A DNA stretch of 54,781 nucleotides from Fictibacillus enclensis (GCF_001457035.1 NZ_KQ758625.1:1-54781); one strand, 5' to 3'. Numbered from the stretch's first letter, positions 10,829-20,737 are shown. Program-made: numbers and translations. The notes: generated by a model not told the origin, from the letters alone.

Positions 10829-10870
10829 TTTTATCACCTGTCCTTATCTTTTCGCTCAGAAGTTTTGCTA

Positions 10871-11641
10871 TTACGTTCTGCGGTTTTTTGTATATATGAG
10901 TTGAAGCCCTTTTAACGTCAAATAGGGGTCAACAATATCGATTTGCTGGCATTCCTCGGCAATCAGACCGGCCATTCCTCCGGTAGCCACGACCTTTGGA
11001 TTGCTTTTTTCCTGAGCTTTTATTCTTTTAACAATTCCCTCAACCTGTCCAACATATCCAAATATAAGTCCCGACTGCATGGCACTGACTGTATTTTTCC
11101 CAATAATATTATCCGGCTTGGCGAATTCAATTCTAGGAAGCTTGGCCGCATTTTTATACAAACCCTCTGTAGCAACATTGATGCCCGGGGCAATTGCGCC
11201 GCCCATGTATTCCTTTCGCTCATTGATGTAGCAATACGTGGTGGCGGTGCCGAAATCCACGACAACAAGCGGTGACCCATAATAATGGATCGCCGCCACC
11301 GCATTGACAATCCTGTCGGCTCCCACTTCCCTGGGGTTTTCGTATTTAATGTTCAGCCCTGTCTTGATGCCAGGACCGATAACAAGTGGCTTTTTATGAA
11401 AAAACTTGATGCACATCCGCTCCAGGGTTGCCATAATATGCGGCACTACCGATGAAAGAATAATGCCTTCCACTGCTTCCGGTTGAATTTCAGCGTGGTG
11501 AAAAAGGCTTAGAATCAGCATGCCGTATTCATCCTCGGTTTTTTCCCGGGAGGTGCTGATCCGCCAATGACGCTTCAATTCATTTGCTTCATACAAGCCC
11601 AGCACGATATTCGTATTTCCTACATCAAAACACAAGATCAT
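10871..11641 (-). CDS. coaX: Type III pantothenate kinase
   Basis: Phosphorylates pantothenate in the first step of coenzyme A synthesis; the type III enzyme is of the ASKHA fold and not feedback-inhibited by CoA. 256 aa with the PHOSPHATE-1 motif [12 protein letters not shown] (about 6-17), [14 protein letters not shown] in the middle, the metal and phosphate motif VVDFGTATT and [10 protein letters not shown] at the C-terminus. It lies between ftsH and hslO as in B. subtilis. Confidence 0.95.
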   Translation of the reverse strand: MILCFDVGNTNIVLGLYEANELKRHWRISTSREKTEDEYGMLILSLFHHAEIQPEAVEGIILSSVVPHIMATLERMCIKFFHKKPLVIGPGIKTGLNIKYENPREVGADRIVNAVAAIHYYGSPLVVVDFGTATTYCYINERKEYMGGAIAPGINVATEGLYKNAAKLPRIEFAKPDNIIGKNTVSAMQSGLIFGYVGQVEGIVKRIKAQEKSNPKVVATGGMAGLIAEECQQIDIVDPYLTLKGLQLIYTKNRRT

Positions 11642-11662
11642 GGAAAATCCCCGCTAACTTTC

Positions 11663-11699
11663 AAAAAGGATGCCTCTGCGATGAGAGACATCCTTTTTG
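11663..11699 (-). terminator. Rho-independent terminator after ftsH
   Basis: Minus strand AAAAAGGATG...CATCCTTTTT hairpin beginning about 5 nt after the ftsH stop and ending about 20 nt before the coaX start codon. Confidence 0.85.
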
Positions 11700-11704
11700 T
11701 GATT

Positions 11705-13612
11705 TTAATCTTCTTTGTGTTCTTCTTCTTCCTTCTTGTGGATGGTAACTTTCACATCATTTTCTGGAGAAGAGATCACTTTTCGCTCAGGTAGCTTACC
11801 GGTTTTTACAAGCTCCTTGATTTGCTCCTCGTCAAGTGTTTCTACGTTGAGTAGCGTTTGAGCAATGATTTCGAGCTTTTCGTTATGCTCTGTAAGAATT
11901 TGCTTACAACGCTCATAAGAGTCCTTGATAATGTTCTGGATTTCCATATCAATCTCATGGGCGATCGCATCACTGTAGTTTTGCTCGTTGTTAAAGTCGC
12001 GGCCAAGGAATACCTGTCCGCCGGAGCTGGAACCAAACTGCATTGGCCCCAATCGGTCACTCATACCGAATTCGGTTACCATGCGGCGGGCAATGCCTGT
12101 CGCACGCTGGAAGTCGTTATGAGCACCAGTGCTGACTTCATTAAATGTGATTTCCTCTGCTACACGTCCGCCAAGGAGACCAACAATCTTATCAAGCAGC
12201 TCAGGTTTTGTCATAAAGTAGCGGTCCTCTTTCGGAAGCATAACGGTGTATCCGCCCGCCTGGCCGCGAGGAACTACAGTTACTTTATGAACGGTGTCTG
12301 CGCCTTCAAGCACAAGGCCGATAACGGTATGTCCCGCTTCGTGGTAGGCCACAATATTCTTTTCTTTTTGAGAAATAACACGGCTTTTCTTTGCAGGACC
12401 TGCGATAACGCGATCAATCGCCTCATCCACATCGTCCATATTGATTTTCTTTTTATTCTGCCTTGCCGCGACAAGTGCCGCTTCATTCAGCAGGTTCTCG
12501 AGATCCGCACCTGAAAAACCAGGTGTGCGCATCGCGATGGTTTTCAGGTTCACTTCTTCACTTAGAGGCTTGTTCCGGGCATGTACACCAAGCACCTCTT
12601 CGCGTCCTTTTACATCTGGGCGGTTAACCGTAATCTGGCGGTCAAAACGTCCCGGACGAAGAAGGGCAGGGTCCAGAATATCCGGACGGTTGGTTGCGGC
12701 GATGATAATGATACCTTCATTGGCACCGAATCCATCCATCTCAACAAGCAACTGGTTAAGCGTTTGTTCGCGTTCATCATGTCCGCCGCCAAGTCCAGCA
12801 CCACGCTGGCGTCCTACTGCATCGATCTCATCAATGAAGATAATACAAGGGGCATTCTTTTTGGCGTTTTCAAACAAGTCACGTACACGGGATGCACCGA
12901 CCCCGACAAACATTTCAACAAAATCAGAACCTGAAATGGAGAAGAAAGGAACGCCTGCTTCCCCTGCAACTGCACGGGCAAGCAATGTTTTACCTGTTCC
13001 CGGAGGTCCCACAAGGAGAACCCCTTTAGGAATACGTGCGCCAAGAGCGGCGAATTTGCGCGGATCTTTCAGGAACTCAACTACCTCAACAAGTTCCTGT
13101 TTCTCCTCATCCGCTCCGGCAACGTCTTTGAACGTTACCTTTTTCTTTTCTTCATTGTACAGTTTCGCTTTGCTTTTACCGAAGTTCATTACACGGCTGC
13201 CGCCGCCCTGAGCCTGGTTGAGCAGGAAGAAAAACAGGATGAAGATGATGACAAACGGGATAATGGATGTGAAGAATGTTACCCACCCGCTTGTTTGTTC
13301 TTCTGGTTTGAAATCAATTTTCGCTTTGTTCGTAAGCGCAGTAAGCTGCTTCATGGATTCATCTGAATCCGGGGTATAGGTTTCAAAAACCTCTCCCTGC
13401 TTGTAGTTGTCCAGCTTACCCCTGACGACGAAAACGCCGCCTTCAGGCTGGTATTCAATGCTTTCCACACGTCCATCCTGAATGTACTGCGTTAACTGGT
13501 CATAACGAATTTTCTTTACTTCATTGTTGGTTCCGTTAAAAAAGCTGACGACACCAACTACAACTAAAAAGATCAACAAATAGAATATGGTGTTCCGGAA
13601 GATCCGATTCAT
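11705..13612 (-). CDS. ftsH: ATP-dependent zinc metalloprotease FtsH
   Basis: Membrane AAA+ protease for quality control of membrane proteins; in B. subtilis it also degrades sporulation regulators. 635 aa. Transmembrane segments lie at about 8-25 and 112-132 with the extracytoplasmic loop between. The AAA domain has Walker A GPPGTGKT (202-209), Walker B IIFIDEID (257-264) and the second region of homology ending RPGRFDRQ. The zinc site HEAGH is at 424-428. The C-terminal tail is charged and rich in Lys and Glu. A strong GAGGAGGTAAGG Shine-Dalgarno precedes the ATG. Confidence 0.98.
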   Translation of the reverse strand: MNRIFRNTIFYLLIFLVVVGVVSFFNGTNNEVKKIRYDQLTQYIQDGRVESIEYQPEGGVFVVRGKLDNYKQGEVFETYTPDSDESMKQLTALTNKAKIDFKPEEQTSGWVTFFTSIIPFVIIFILFFFLLNQAQGGGSRVMNFGKSKAKLYNEEKKKVTFKDVAGADEEKQELVEVVEFLKDPRKFAALGARIPKGVLLVGPPGTGKTLLARAVAGEAGVPFFSISGSDFVEMFVGVGASRVRDLFENAKKNAPCIIFIDEIDAVGRQRGAGLGGGHDEREQTLNQLLVEMDGFGANEGIIIIAATNRPDILDPALLRPGRFDRQITVNRPDVKGREEVLGVHARNKPLSEEVNLKTIAMRTPGFSGADLENLLNEAALVAARQNKKKINMDDVDEAIDRVIAGPAKKSRVISQKEKNIVAYHEAGHTVIGLVLEGADTVHKVTVVPRGQAGGYTVMLPKEDRYFMTKPELLDKIVGLLGGRVAEEITFNEVSTGAHNDFQRATGIARRMVTEFGMSDRLGPMQFGSSSGGQVFLGRDFNNEQNYSDAIAHEIDMEIQNIIKDSYERCKQILTEHNEKLEIIAQTLLNVETLDEEQIKELVKTGKLPERKVISSPENDVKVTIHKKEEEEHKED

Positions 13613-13681
13613 TCCTTACCTCCTCAACGACAATGAGACGATCCATTACATTTATTATTGCATGTTAAATAAAACACAGAA

Positions 13682-14221
13682 TTACTTTTCATATACTTCA
13701 GGTTTTAATACCCCGATATATGGCAGGTTGCGGTAGCGCTCGATGTAATCCAGCCCGTAACCGACTACAAAGGCATCAGGTACGATAAATCCGGTCAGAT
13801 CCGGTTTAATGTCCACTTTTCTGCCCGTCGGCTTATCCAGCAAGGTCACAATCTTCACCGAATTGGCATTGCGGTGTTTAAAGAGCTGGACAAGATAGCT
13901 CAGCGTAAGGCCGCTGTCTATAATATCTTCGACAATGATGACATCGCGTCCTTCAAGGGATGTATCAAGGTCCTTAATAATTTTGACCTCTCCTGAAGAA
14001 ACGGTTGATGCCCCATAGCTGGATACCGCCATGAGATCAATTTCAAGATGAATATCCATCCGTTTGATCAGATCTGCCATAAAAGGCAGGGCACCCTTTA
14101 ACACTCCGACTACAAGCGGAAACCGGTCCTGATAATCCTCAGATAACTGCTTTCCGAGATCCTTAATCTTTTCCTGAAGCGCTTCCTCGGAAATTAATAC
14201 TTCTTTAATTTCATCATGCAT
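13682..14221 (-). CDS. hpt: Hypoxanthine phosphoribosyltransferase
   Basis: Salvages hypoxanthine and guanine with PRPP. The PRPP-binding signature [14 protein letters not shown] is at about 94-107. I use the ATG at 14221 (179 aa) with AGGAGG ahead; the longer open frame to 14368 would run inside tilS and is not supported. It begins 14 bp after the tilS stop, so the two are cotranscribed, as in B. subtilis, where TilS and HprT are also reported to act together on the ftsH promoter. Confidence 0.96.
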   Translation of the reverse strand: MHDEIKEVLISEEALQEKIKDLGKQLSEDYQDRFPLVVGVLKGALPFMADLIKRMDIHLEIDLMAVSSYGASTVSSGEVKIIKDLDTSLEGRDVIIVEDIIDSGLTLSYLVQLFKHRNANSVKIVTLLDKPTGRKVDIKPDLTGFIVPDAFVVGYGLDYIERYRNLPYIGVLKPEVYEK

Positions 14222-14235
14222 GCTGCTTTGGCCTC

Positions 14236-15636
14236 CTAGACGTCCTGGCAGAAATTTTGAAACTGTAAGACTAACCATTGCTTGGGATCGCCTGATGGTC
14301 GAACTTCGCCATGCTTTATACCCGGAATCCAGATAATGTTCCCCTCCCCGTCTTGCAGGATGGGCCACACATCGCGTTTCTCCCTTTCAAGCTTCTGGTC
14401 AATAAAAATATCTTTTACCTTCCGAGTCCCGCCCTCTCCCGGCAGCGCCATACGGTCACCGGGTTTGCGTGTTCTCGCAATGATTGGCAGACTTACACTT
14501 TTTACATCACATACAAAAACATCTTTTCCCCTTTTCTCATTCGGATACTCTTCTTTATACCCAGCGGTAATCACTCCAACAGGAAACTCCAGCTTTCCCG
14601 GGATCTTCAATTCCAACTGATAGCCTGCTTGTCTTTCGGACGGGCTAAAAGCGAGCCTGCAACGGTCATAGGAACGGATGACGTGTAAATCCTGCGGAAA
14701 ATGAAGTCGGCCGGAAGGATGGTCACTCCTGAGTAAAGTTAAAAAGCTTTCCTTATGTATGGAGGAAAGAGATGAAGGTGTTTGCTTATATAGATAGTTT
14801 AATATTAGTGTAATCGCCCTTTTTTGTAAAGGAATTGGCATGCCCAGAAATTTGCTTACAGAGACCTCGACCAAGGAAGCATCTTTCTCTGAAACAACCG
14901 CTTCCAGGCCTTTTCCGGCCTGCTCGGTTAAATACGTTTCATCCTCATAAAAAGTTTCACTTATTTGTTGAAAACGAAGATGAACATTTGGATTTTCTTT
15001 TTTTAAAAAGGGAAGAACATGGTGCCTGAATCGATTTCTGACATAATCGTCCGTTTCGTTGCTCGGATCCCTTCTTGGGAAAATCTTATGTACTCTACAA
15101 TAGTGCTCTATTTCGGCCTTTGTTATTCCTAGAAACGGCCGAATAATGCGCGAGTCTCCAAATGGCCGGCTGGCCCGCATTCCGCCAAGGGCGGTTCCTG
15201 AACTTCCTCGTGTCATCCGCATCAGAACGGTTTCCGTCTGGTCATCGCCATGGTGAGCAAGTGCAACCGAATCTGCACCAAAGCGCGAAACGACTTCCGC
15301 ATAGAAGGCATACCTGCATTCTCTTGCGGCTGATTGCGTACTGGTCAGGCCATTCTCCTTTTTATAGGCTGCTACATCCACCCGGGTGCTTTCGAACGGA
15401 ATGCCGTTCTTTTCGCAATACGTCTGGACGTACAGAAGGTCTTCGTAGGATTCATTGCCTCTCAGCATATGATCCACATGCACAGCAACGATCTTCAGGC
15501 TCTCCCCCTTTCCCCTGTTCCATAAATAATGAAGCAGTGCCATGGAATCCGGTCCGCCGGAAACGCCGACCGCTATCGTCTGCCCCTGCTTGATGAGCTG
15601 ATGTTTTTTAATAAATTGATCGACGGCCTGAAGCAT
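14236..15636 (-). CDS. tilS: tRNA(Ile)-lysidine synthetase
   Basis: ATP pyrophosphatase that converts the wobble C of the CAU-anticodon tRNA-Ile to lysidine, so that it reads AUA. The PP-loop SGGPDS is at residues 26-31, and HVDHMLRG and [14 protein letters not shown] follow. The C-terminal substrate-binding domain shows [29 protein letters not shown]. The ATG at 15636 (466 aa) has AAGGAG 7 nt before it and matches the length of B. subtilis TilS better than the first ATG 15 codons upstream. Confidence 0.95.
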   Translation of the reverse strand: MLQAVDQFIKKHQLIKQGQTIAVGVSGGPDSMALLHYLWNRGKGESLKIVAVHVDHMLRGNESYEDLLYVQTYCEKNGIPFESTRVDVAAYKKENGLTSTQSAARECRYAFYAEVVSRFGADSVALAHHGDDQTETVLMRMTRGSSGTALGGMRASRPFGDSRIIRPFLGITKAEIEHYCRVHKIFPRRDPSNETDDYVRNRFRHHVLPFLKKENPNVHLRFQQISETFYEDETYLTEQAGKGLEAVVSEKDASLVEVSVSKFLGMPIPLQKRAITLILNYLYKQTPSSLSSIHKESFLTLLRSDHPSGRLHFPQDLHVIRSYDRCRLAFSPSERQAGYQLELKIPGKLEFPVGVITAGYKEEYPNEKRGKDVFVCDVKSVSLPIIARTRKPGDRMALPGEGGTRKVKDIFIDQKLEREKRDVWPILQDGEGNIIWIPGIKHGEVRPSGDPKQWLVLQFQNFCQDV

Positions 15637-15750
15637 TTCCTTTCTCTCCTTATCCGGCGTATCCTGATATGCTTCGCCCATTTTTTTTACTTTAAACCTT
15701 CCGTAAGTATAACAAAAGGAGACCGGGGCTTAAAGGATTTGCCATTTGCG

Positions 15751-16731
15751 TTACATGGATTGGCTGATGAGATAAAACAGATAAACAATAAACAGAAATG
15801 AGCCCAAAAGAACGGTTTCAAACATCATCGCTCTTTTTTTCTTCTTTTTTATTTTTTTATGAACCGACCGCCGGCTTGCGCCAGACGACGTCTGGGAGGG
15901 AGCTGACACTTTGAATCTTCCCTTATTATTCAGGGAAGAAACCAGATCATTTCGCATCTCTTCAGCACTTTGATATTTACCGTACAGCCCTTTGAACAAG
16001 ATGGATTGATAGTTTGCAAGAAGAGGGTTGCTGCGAATAACTTCCTTCAGCTGCTGCCGCCCGTCTTTCTTTTTTTCAAAGCGGCTTGGAAAAGCCAGGT
16101 TGACCATGATCATACAGGCGGAAAATAAATCATAGGAAGGTTCTGCCTTACGTGTGCCCATGCCCCAATAGCCTCTGTCGAAAAACTCTGTATACTCTTT
16201 GATCGACCGTCCGATCTGCGTGGTTCCCCCAACGTCGATCCAACGAATGCGTGACGGAGGGCCAACCACCAAAAGATTATCCGGTTTAAGGTCACCAAAC
16301 ACCCATCCGGCGCGGTGAAGCATACTCAAATCAGTCAGCAGCTGCACGAGGAGAATTCCTGCCCATTCCTCACTGTGGTTTTTCATAAATTGAAAGAGAG
16401 AGTCTCCCTTAAGGTATTCCATAACATAAAAGGGAACCTGCCTGCCGTTCATCACATAATCATCCACATCGATTAAAGAAGGCCCAAGGATTCTGCCCTG
16501 GACCCTCGAAAAATGCTTTAACACGTTCACTTCTGAGATGATTGCCATGCTGTCATGGCCGGTTTTGACCGCTACTTTTCCGCCCTTACCTGAAGCAAGA
16601 TACACTGTGCCTGTGGCGCCCGAACCAAGTTCTCTGATGATGGAATACTCGTTGCGGTGCCATTTCCCGGAAATAATGTCTCCGGAATTAAGTTTAGAAA
16701 CCTGACCCTTCGGAGTATTCTTCTTCATCAC
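15751..16731 (-). CDS. yabT: Membrane-anchored Ser/Thr protein kinase (YabT/PrkD-like)
   Basis: Hanks-type kinase. Gly-rich loop ELGSGATGTVYLA (about 34-46), ATP-binding Lys55 in VAVK, and a catalytic loop in which HRD is replaced by FGD before LKPDN (147-152). The Mg2+-binding DFG is DVG (166-168). Downstream of the kinase domain, a basic stretch (about 290-300, KKIKKKKKR) precedes one transmembrane segment (about 303-323). B. subtilis YabT is a DNA-stimulated spore kinase acting on RecA, and the basic stretch would suit DNA contact (inference). 326 aa from a GTG, or 325 from the next ATG. It overlaps yabS by 38 bp. Confidence 0.9.
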   Translation of the reverse strand: MMKKNTPKGQVSKLNSGDIISGKWHRNEYSIIRELGSGATGTVYLASGKGGKVAVKTGHDSMAIISEVNVLKHFSRVQGRILGPSLIDVDDYVMNGRQVPFYVMEYLKGDSLFQFMKNHSEEWAGILLVQLLTDLSMLHRAGWVFGDLKPDNLLVVGPPSRIRWIDVGGTTQIGRSIKEYTEFFDRGYWGMGTRKAEPSYDLFSACMIMVNLAFPSRFEKKKDGRQQLKEVIRSNPLLANYQSILFKGLYGKYQSAEEMRNDLVSSLNNKGRFKVSAPSQTSSGASRRSVHKKIKKKKKRAMMFETVLLGSFLFIVYLFYLISQSM

Positions 16732-17446
16732 CTGTGATCAATCTCCTTCTTGAACGTCTGTTCGTAAATTCATTGATCGCAGCCTTAATGGCCGGACCAG
16801 TCGGTGTAATGCCGCCTGACGAAATTTTGGTGAAGGCCTGGGTCAGTGAATTCAGCTTGGGCGTCCAATCTATCAAAAGCTCGGTTTCGTCTCTTTTACC
16901 CGGGAACGCAAACAGCGCAAATTGATTGTAGCCGATCCTCGAGTTCAGCGAGATGGAAAGATCAATAAGTGATTCCTGAACCGTGGCAAGCTTCTTTTCC
17001 ATGCTGCCTGATGCATCCACGAGAATAATCAGCTCCAGGTCCATGGTTTCACCAAGATCATCCACCACTTCCATTACCTCTCCCCGCTTTTCAGGAGGCA
17101 GGTCTTCGATGGTCGATTCTTTACCCAGTATCTGCTGAAGCTCACTGTTGATGACACCGTGAATGGTCTGAGTCATTCCCTTTTTGGTTACCATCTGCAC
17201 GGTCTGCGACAGCTGGGTCGTATACACAATTTGGCTGACGCCGCCTCCGGACAAAGCAATCTCCTCTACTTCCCGAAGCCCTTTCTGATGGTATTCAGGG
17301 CTGTTTTCTTCCAAGATTCCAATTACATTTATCGTAATGCCATGCTCACGCGCGAGCGCCGCCATGGCGATGGGGTCCTCTCCGTGATTGGAGCAGCCAT
17401 CGGTAATCAGCAACACTTGACGCAGGGTACCTTTTTTCATTTCCAT
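16694..17446 (-). CDS. yabS: VWA-domain protein YabS
   Basis: 250-aa protein with a von Willebrand factor A fold in its C-terminal half: the metal-site motif DASGS is at 144-148, with ITPTGPAI later. The N-terminal VLLITDGCSNHGEDP looks like part of a second, incomplete A domain. No signal peptide or membrane segment is seen. It sits between spoIIE and the kinase gene yabT as in B. subtilis and shares 38 bp with the latter, so the pair is likely translated together. Function is unknown. Confidence 0.88.
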   Translation of the reverse strand: MEMKKGTLRQVLLITDGCSNHGEDPIAMAALAREHGITINVIGILEENSPEYHQKGLREVEEIALSGGGVSQIVYTTQLSQTVQMVTKKGMTQTIHGVINSELQQILGKESTIEDLPPEKRGEVMEVVDDLGETMDLELIILVDASGSMEKKLATVQESLIDLSISLNSRIGYNQFALFAFPGKRDETELLIDWTPKLNSLTQAFTKISSGGITPTGPAIKAAINEFTNRRSRRRLITGDEEEYSEGSGF

Positions 17447-17523
17447 TTAAAAAACTCCTCTCATCGAATGCTGTTATCATCCTTGTCATCGATCAGAGGA
17501 AATATACTTTTGTTCTTTGAAAT

Positions 17524-20019
17524 TTATTGCGCTTTTGGCCGTTTGATGTTGATTTTCGGGAAATGGGGGATGGAGGCCCATTTCGGAATGTTCCGGTTGA
17601 TTTTGGTGACGACAACGGTCATATCGTCTTCTATGGTGTTGGACCCAGTGCGTATGACTTCCTCCATCAGCAGGTCTGCAACCACCTGGGGATCATCGGT
17701 GCCAATCTCCTTGATTTTACGCTTCATCCAAGCGTTGATGTTCTCAACATGCTTCGGACCTTCATAAATGCCGTCACTCATCATGATGAGCAGATCCCCG
17801 GCTTTTAACTGATCGCTCACAACATCCACATCAAACTCCTCAATAATGCCGATCGGAAGGTTGCTTGCCTCGATGATCCTCACCTGGTCTCCCCGTTTCA
17901 CAAAGCTTGGCGAAGAGCCGATCTTTAAAAATTTCAGCGAGGCATCCTGCAGATCGATCATGGCGAGATCCAGTGTCGAAAAAATCTCATCGGTTGTACG
18001 GAGTGAAAGCACCGAATTAACTGACTTAATTGCCACCTCCTCATCAATACCCGATTTGAGAATCTTTTGCAGAAGCTCCAGTGTCTCATTACTTTCCCTG
18101 AAGGCCCGTTCGCCATTGCCCATTCCATCAGAGATCGCCACCGCATATTTTCCGCCGCCTAGCTCCATGGTTGAATGGCTGTCTCCTGAAAGCCATGCTC
18201 CTCCCTTTGCCGCAGACGCAATACCGGTTTCGATGACAAATTCGCGCGCCGAACCAAACGCCACATGGCAGTAGCCATTCGGATAAAAATTACAATCCTC
18301 TTTTTTCACCACAATGGTTTCCTGCAAAATATCAGACAGAAGAGGAGCAATTATTTTTTCGCACTCTCCGCTGCCGTTGCAACTGGGGAGACTCATCTCA
18401 ATATCTACATTCGAAGCTTCCAAACTGTAGACATCAATATGTCCCAGCTCAATTCCCGCACTCTGAATCGCCTCTTTGATCTGCTCTTCCTGCACCTGGT
18501 GATTGATATGTTCCCGCTGGATTTCTTTGGCGAAGTCCCCCATTACCTGTGACACGCCGAGCAACTGGTTGGCCACCAGCTTCCGGCTTTCCTGAACCTG
18601 CTGCTTCAGCTTCTGGCTTGCCTGGTATTGTGAAAGCTCTTTGGAGATGGCTTCTGTAATTTTTTGTGGTTTCACACAGTGCTTCTCCCACTCCAGCTTT
18701 AGCCTTCGGTCTTTAATTTCCTGATATTGTTCCTGCTCAGTCATAATCTGGGTCATCATTTCATAGGTTTTAGTAAAATTCACAGCCCAGCACTGTTCTT
18801 TTTTAAAACACGTCTGGCAGGTTTTTTCGGTCACATTGCTTAAAAACAAATCCACCTCATGATCTTGATATTCATCATAGGCACTTTCATTGTACGAAGC
18901 AAAGGAGTGGGAAAGAGCCTGAAACATGCTCGAGAACTGCTCCACCCGGTTAGCTGTGACATCCCTGATTTTTTTTACATATTGCTGCTGTTCATTGGAA
19001 TGCTCCCTTGTACCCGGAACATAGCGGGCAATGCTGTGTATTACCGCCTGGGGCGTCAGCAAAAAGACCCCAATTGCAATGGCAGATTCAATCAGCGTTT
19101 TGGCTATGGCAACATTCCCTTCCCCATAGAGGCCGATCAGCAGCGTTCCGATTAACAGCCCGATGCCCACACCGAGCCGCTTTCCTTCCTTCAGCAACCC
19201 GCCCAGCAATCCTGAAAAGGCCAGGAGGCTCATCTGATAGAGGCTGCCTACATTTGCCAGACTTAGAATCAAGCCTGTTACCACACCAACAGTTGAACCA
19301 ATGGCAGCTCCGCCCACAAACGCGAACATCAGTACCAAATATCTAGAAACTATATGTTCCACAGAATAATGATGGATTTCCCACCCGATGGTCCCGGTCA
19401 TGACAGAAGCCAGCAAAATCATAAAACAGATAATTTCCTCGTTCTTTAAGGATTGAGGGATCCTTTTTAAATTCAATAAAGGAATGCTTTGTAAAAAGAT
19501 CAAGGTCAGCACAAGAGAAAGACCCGCCTCTACTGCACCCATCATATATTCACTGATCTGAGGAGGCCCAGAAGTAAAGAAGACGGTTCCGATCCTGGCC
19601 GTAAAACTGCTCAGGAATACAACAGCCGGCGCCCATCTCATGCGGTTCTTTGTAAACATGTCGGCCGTTTTCTGATAGACTGCATACACCACAACACCCG
19701 CCAATATGTAAAATGCATTCATGGGGACATGAGACAATGCGCCGGCTACGAGCGCCAATATAGCAAATCCAGTTCGCTCCTTGCGCAAAACAAATACAGA
19801 AGCGATCAATGGCAGAGCAAAAGGAGTGATTTCTGATAATATCATGGCTCGTCCAAGTAAGAAGCCGATTGCAAACAACAACAGTCTCCAATTCAACAGT
19901 ACGCCTTCCAGCTTGCTCATGAAGCCCTTGCAAATACCGTTTGACACACTTTGTGTTTTCTCCAGCCAAACCATCGCCCGCATGGGTTCCATTACATTCC
20001 TGTCCGCCTTTTGATACAT
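17524..20019 (-). CDS. spoIIE: Stage II sporulation protein E (PP2C phosphatase)
   Basis: Septum-associated phosphatase that dephosphorylates SpoIIAA and so activates SigF in the forespore. Residues up to about 330 are hydrophobic with about ten membrane segments; a central region rich in Gln/Glu coiled coil follows (about 335-570), then the PP2C domain with AISDGMGNG and MMSDGIYEG carrying the metal-binding aspartates. The start at 20019 (831 aa, MYQKADRNV) matches the B. subtilis N-terminus, but GGAGG touches the ATG without a spacer. GTG codons at 20028 and 20031 are alternatives, so the start is uncertain. Confidence 0.96.
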   Translation of the reverse strand: MYQKADRNVMEPMRAMVWLEKTQSVSNGICKGFMSKLEGVLLNWRLLLFAIGFLLGRAMILSEITPFALPLIASVFVLRKERTGFAILALVAGALSHVPMNAFYILAGVVVYAVYQKTADMFTKNRMRWAPAVVFLSSFTARIGTVFFTSGPPQISEYMMGAVEAGLSLVLTLIFLQSIPLLNLKRIPQSLKNEEIICFMILLASVMTGTIGWEIHHYSVEHIVSRYLVLMFAFVGGAAIGSTVGVVTGLILSLANVGSLYQMSLLAFSGLLGGLLKEGKRLGVGIGLLIGTLLIGLYGEGNVAIAKTLIESAIAIGVFLLTPQAVIHSIARYVPGTREHSNEQQQYVKKIRDVTANRVEQFSSMFQALSHSFASYNESAYDEYQDHEVDLFLSNVTEKTCQTCFKKEQCWAVNFTKTYEMMTQIMTEQEQYQEIKDRRLKLEWEKHCVKPQKITEAISKELSQYQASQKLKQQVQESRKLVANQLLGVSQVMGDFAKEIQREHINHQVQEEQIKEAIQSAGIELGHIDVYSLEASNVDIEMSLPSCNGSGECEKIIAPLLSDILQETIVVKKEDCNFYPNGYCHVAFGSAREFVIETGIASAAKGGAWLSGDSHSTMELGGGKYAVAISDGMGNGERAFRESNETLELLQKILKSGIDEEVAIKSVNSVLSLRTTDEIFSTLDLAMIDLQDASLKFLKIGSSPSFVKRGDQVRIIEASNLPIGIIEEFDVDVVSDQLKAGDLLIMMSDGIYEGPKHVENINAWMKRKIKEIGTDDPQVVADLLMEEVIRTGSNTIEDDMTVVVTKINRNIPKWASIPHFPKINIKRPKAQ

Positions 20020-20052
20020 CCTCCACACCACCCGTTTAGTTTTGTGTGTCCC

Positions 20053-20086
20053 ATTATAACCACAGGGTATTCACATTTTTTGTCAA
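20053..20086 (-). promoter_or_regulatory. spoIIE promoter with Spo0A box and 22-bp spacer
   Basis: Minus strand TTGACA (20081-20086) and TATAAT (20053-20058) are near-perfect SigA hexamers, but 22 bp apart instead of 17. B. subtilis spoIIE and spoIIG have this same over-long spacing and need Spo0A. A Spo0A-box-like TTTGTCAAA reads on the plus strand across the -35, and a second, weaker one (plus CGACGAA, 20116-20122) lies about 30 bp further upstream. Confidence 0.8.
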
Positions 20087-20118
20087 ACGGTTAGAGCATC
20101 CCCCAAAAACTTCTCGAC

Positions 20119-20178
20119 GAACAAATACAAAAATCATGTATTTGCATTGAACAAATACAAAAAACCCTGCATTTGCAG
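20119..20178. repeat. Two tandem ~30-bp repeats with hairpin
   Basis: GAACAAATACAAAAA starts at 20119 and again at 20149, exactly 30 bp apart, and the second halves are related (ATGTATTTGCATT and CTGCATTTGCAG). In the first unit CAAATACA pairs with TGTATTTG. The second unit is the 3' arm of the tRNA terminator, so the first may be a decayed duplicate of it or a backup terminator. Confidence 0.7.
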
Positions 20179-20206
20179 AGAAGGGCTTCTCCTCAAAATG
20201 CAGGGT
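20157..20206 (-). terminator. Rho-independent terminator of the tRNA operon
   Basis: Minus strand 10-bp perfect stem CCCTGCATTT (20196-20205) with AAATGCAGGG (20165-20174), an inner GAGAAG/CTTCTC stem, then six T. It lies 18 nt after the tRNA-Glu CCA. Confidence 0.92.
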
Positions 20207-20223
20207 GTATCATTCTATATGTA

Positions 20224-20298
20224 TGGTGACCCGTACGGGATTCGAACCCGTGTTACCGCCGTGAAAGGGCGGTGTCTTAACCGCTTGACCAACGGGCC
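20224..20298 (-). tRNA. trnE: tRNA-Glu (anticodon UUC)
   Basis: 75 nt including an encoded CCA. Acceptor stem GGCCCGT pairs with ACGGGTC, the anticodon loop is CTTTCAC and the T-loop GTTCGAATC. It is the second gene of a two-tRNA transcript between yabR and spoIIE, the same place and order as trnSL-Met1/Glu1 in B. subtilis. Confidence 0.98.
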
Positions 20299-20322
20299 AG
20301 CTTGTGCTTTTTGTAGAAAAAA

Positions 20323-20399
20323 TGGTAGCGGCGGAGGGGATCGAACCCCCGACCTCACGGGTATGAACCGTACGCTCTAGCCAGCTGAGCTACACCGCC
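20323..20399 (-). tRNA. trnM: tRNA-Met (anticodon CAU), elongator type
   Basis: 77 nt including an encoded CCA; anticodon loop TTCATAC. The acceptor stem begins G1 opposite U72, unlike an initiator tRNA, which has an unpaired C1-A72; there is also no run of three G-C pairs in the anticodon stem. I therefore assign the elongator. A CAU tRNA could also be a TilS substrate for Ile, but the sequence matches my memory of B. subtilis trnSL-Met1. Confidence 0.95.
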
Positions 20400-20419
20400 A
20401 TGTTAAAGACACAAATAGT

Positions 20420-20448
20420 ATATTACAAGAAGGGGCCCCCCTTGTCAA
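20420..20448 (-). promoter_or_regulatory. tRNA operon promoter (SigA type)
   Basis: Minus strand TTGACA (20443-20448), 17-bp spacer containing a G/C block, TAATAT (20420-20425); it would start transcription about 15 nt before tRNA-Met. Upstream, 20449-20655 holds A/T-rich tracts and a GATGC...GCATC inverted repeat near 20588-20612; no gene is seen in 20400-20737. Confidence 0.88.
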
Positions 20449-20659
20449 CGCTTTTAAAAAAGAATTAAATAAAAAGTTGAAACAGCACAGTTTTTGGCAC
20501 AGGAATTTTTAAGATTTTTAAAAAGTTCTCTAATGGTGAGGCTTTAAAATCATCGTTGATCCGTAGTTTGTAATGCAAGATGCGAGAGATGCGGGTAAAA
20601 ACGAGCATCCTGAAACGTAAATCAACAACTCACAATTACAAAGGTTAGCGCGAAAAGAA

Positions 20660-20687
20660 AAGGCCTCTCTTTTTCAAGAGAAGCCTT
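20660..20687 (-). terminator. Rho-independent terminator after yabR
   Basis: Minus strand AAGGCTTCTCTT, short A-rich loop, AAGAGAGGCCTT, then T-rich DNA. It lies about 50 nt beyond the yabR stop. Confidence 0.85.
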
Positions 20688-20737
20688 GGATATATAATAT
20701 AAGGTCGTGAAGCTTGAGCATTCAAATCAGCAGCTTG

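Noticed and set aside
12441-13211. 256-codon plus-strand open frame inside ftsH
   Set aside because: Antisense shadow of the strongly conserved ftsH gene; Ser/Arg-rich product without ribosome-binding site.
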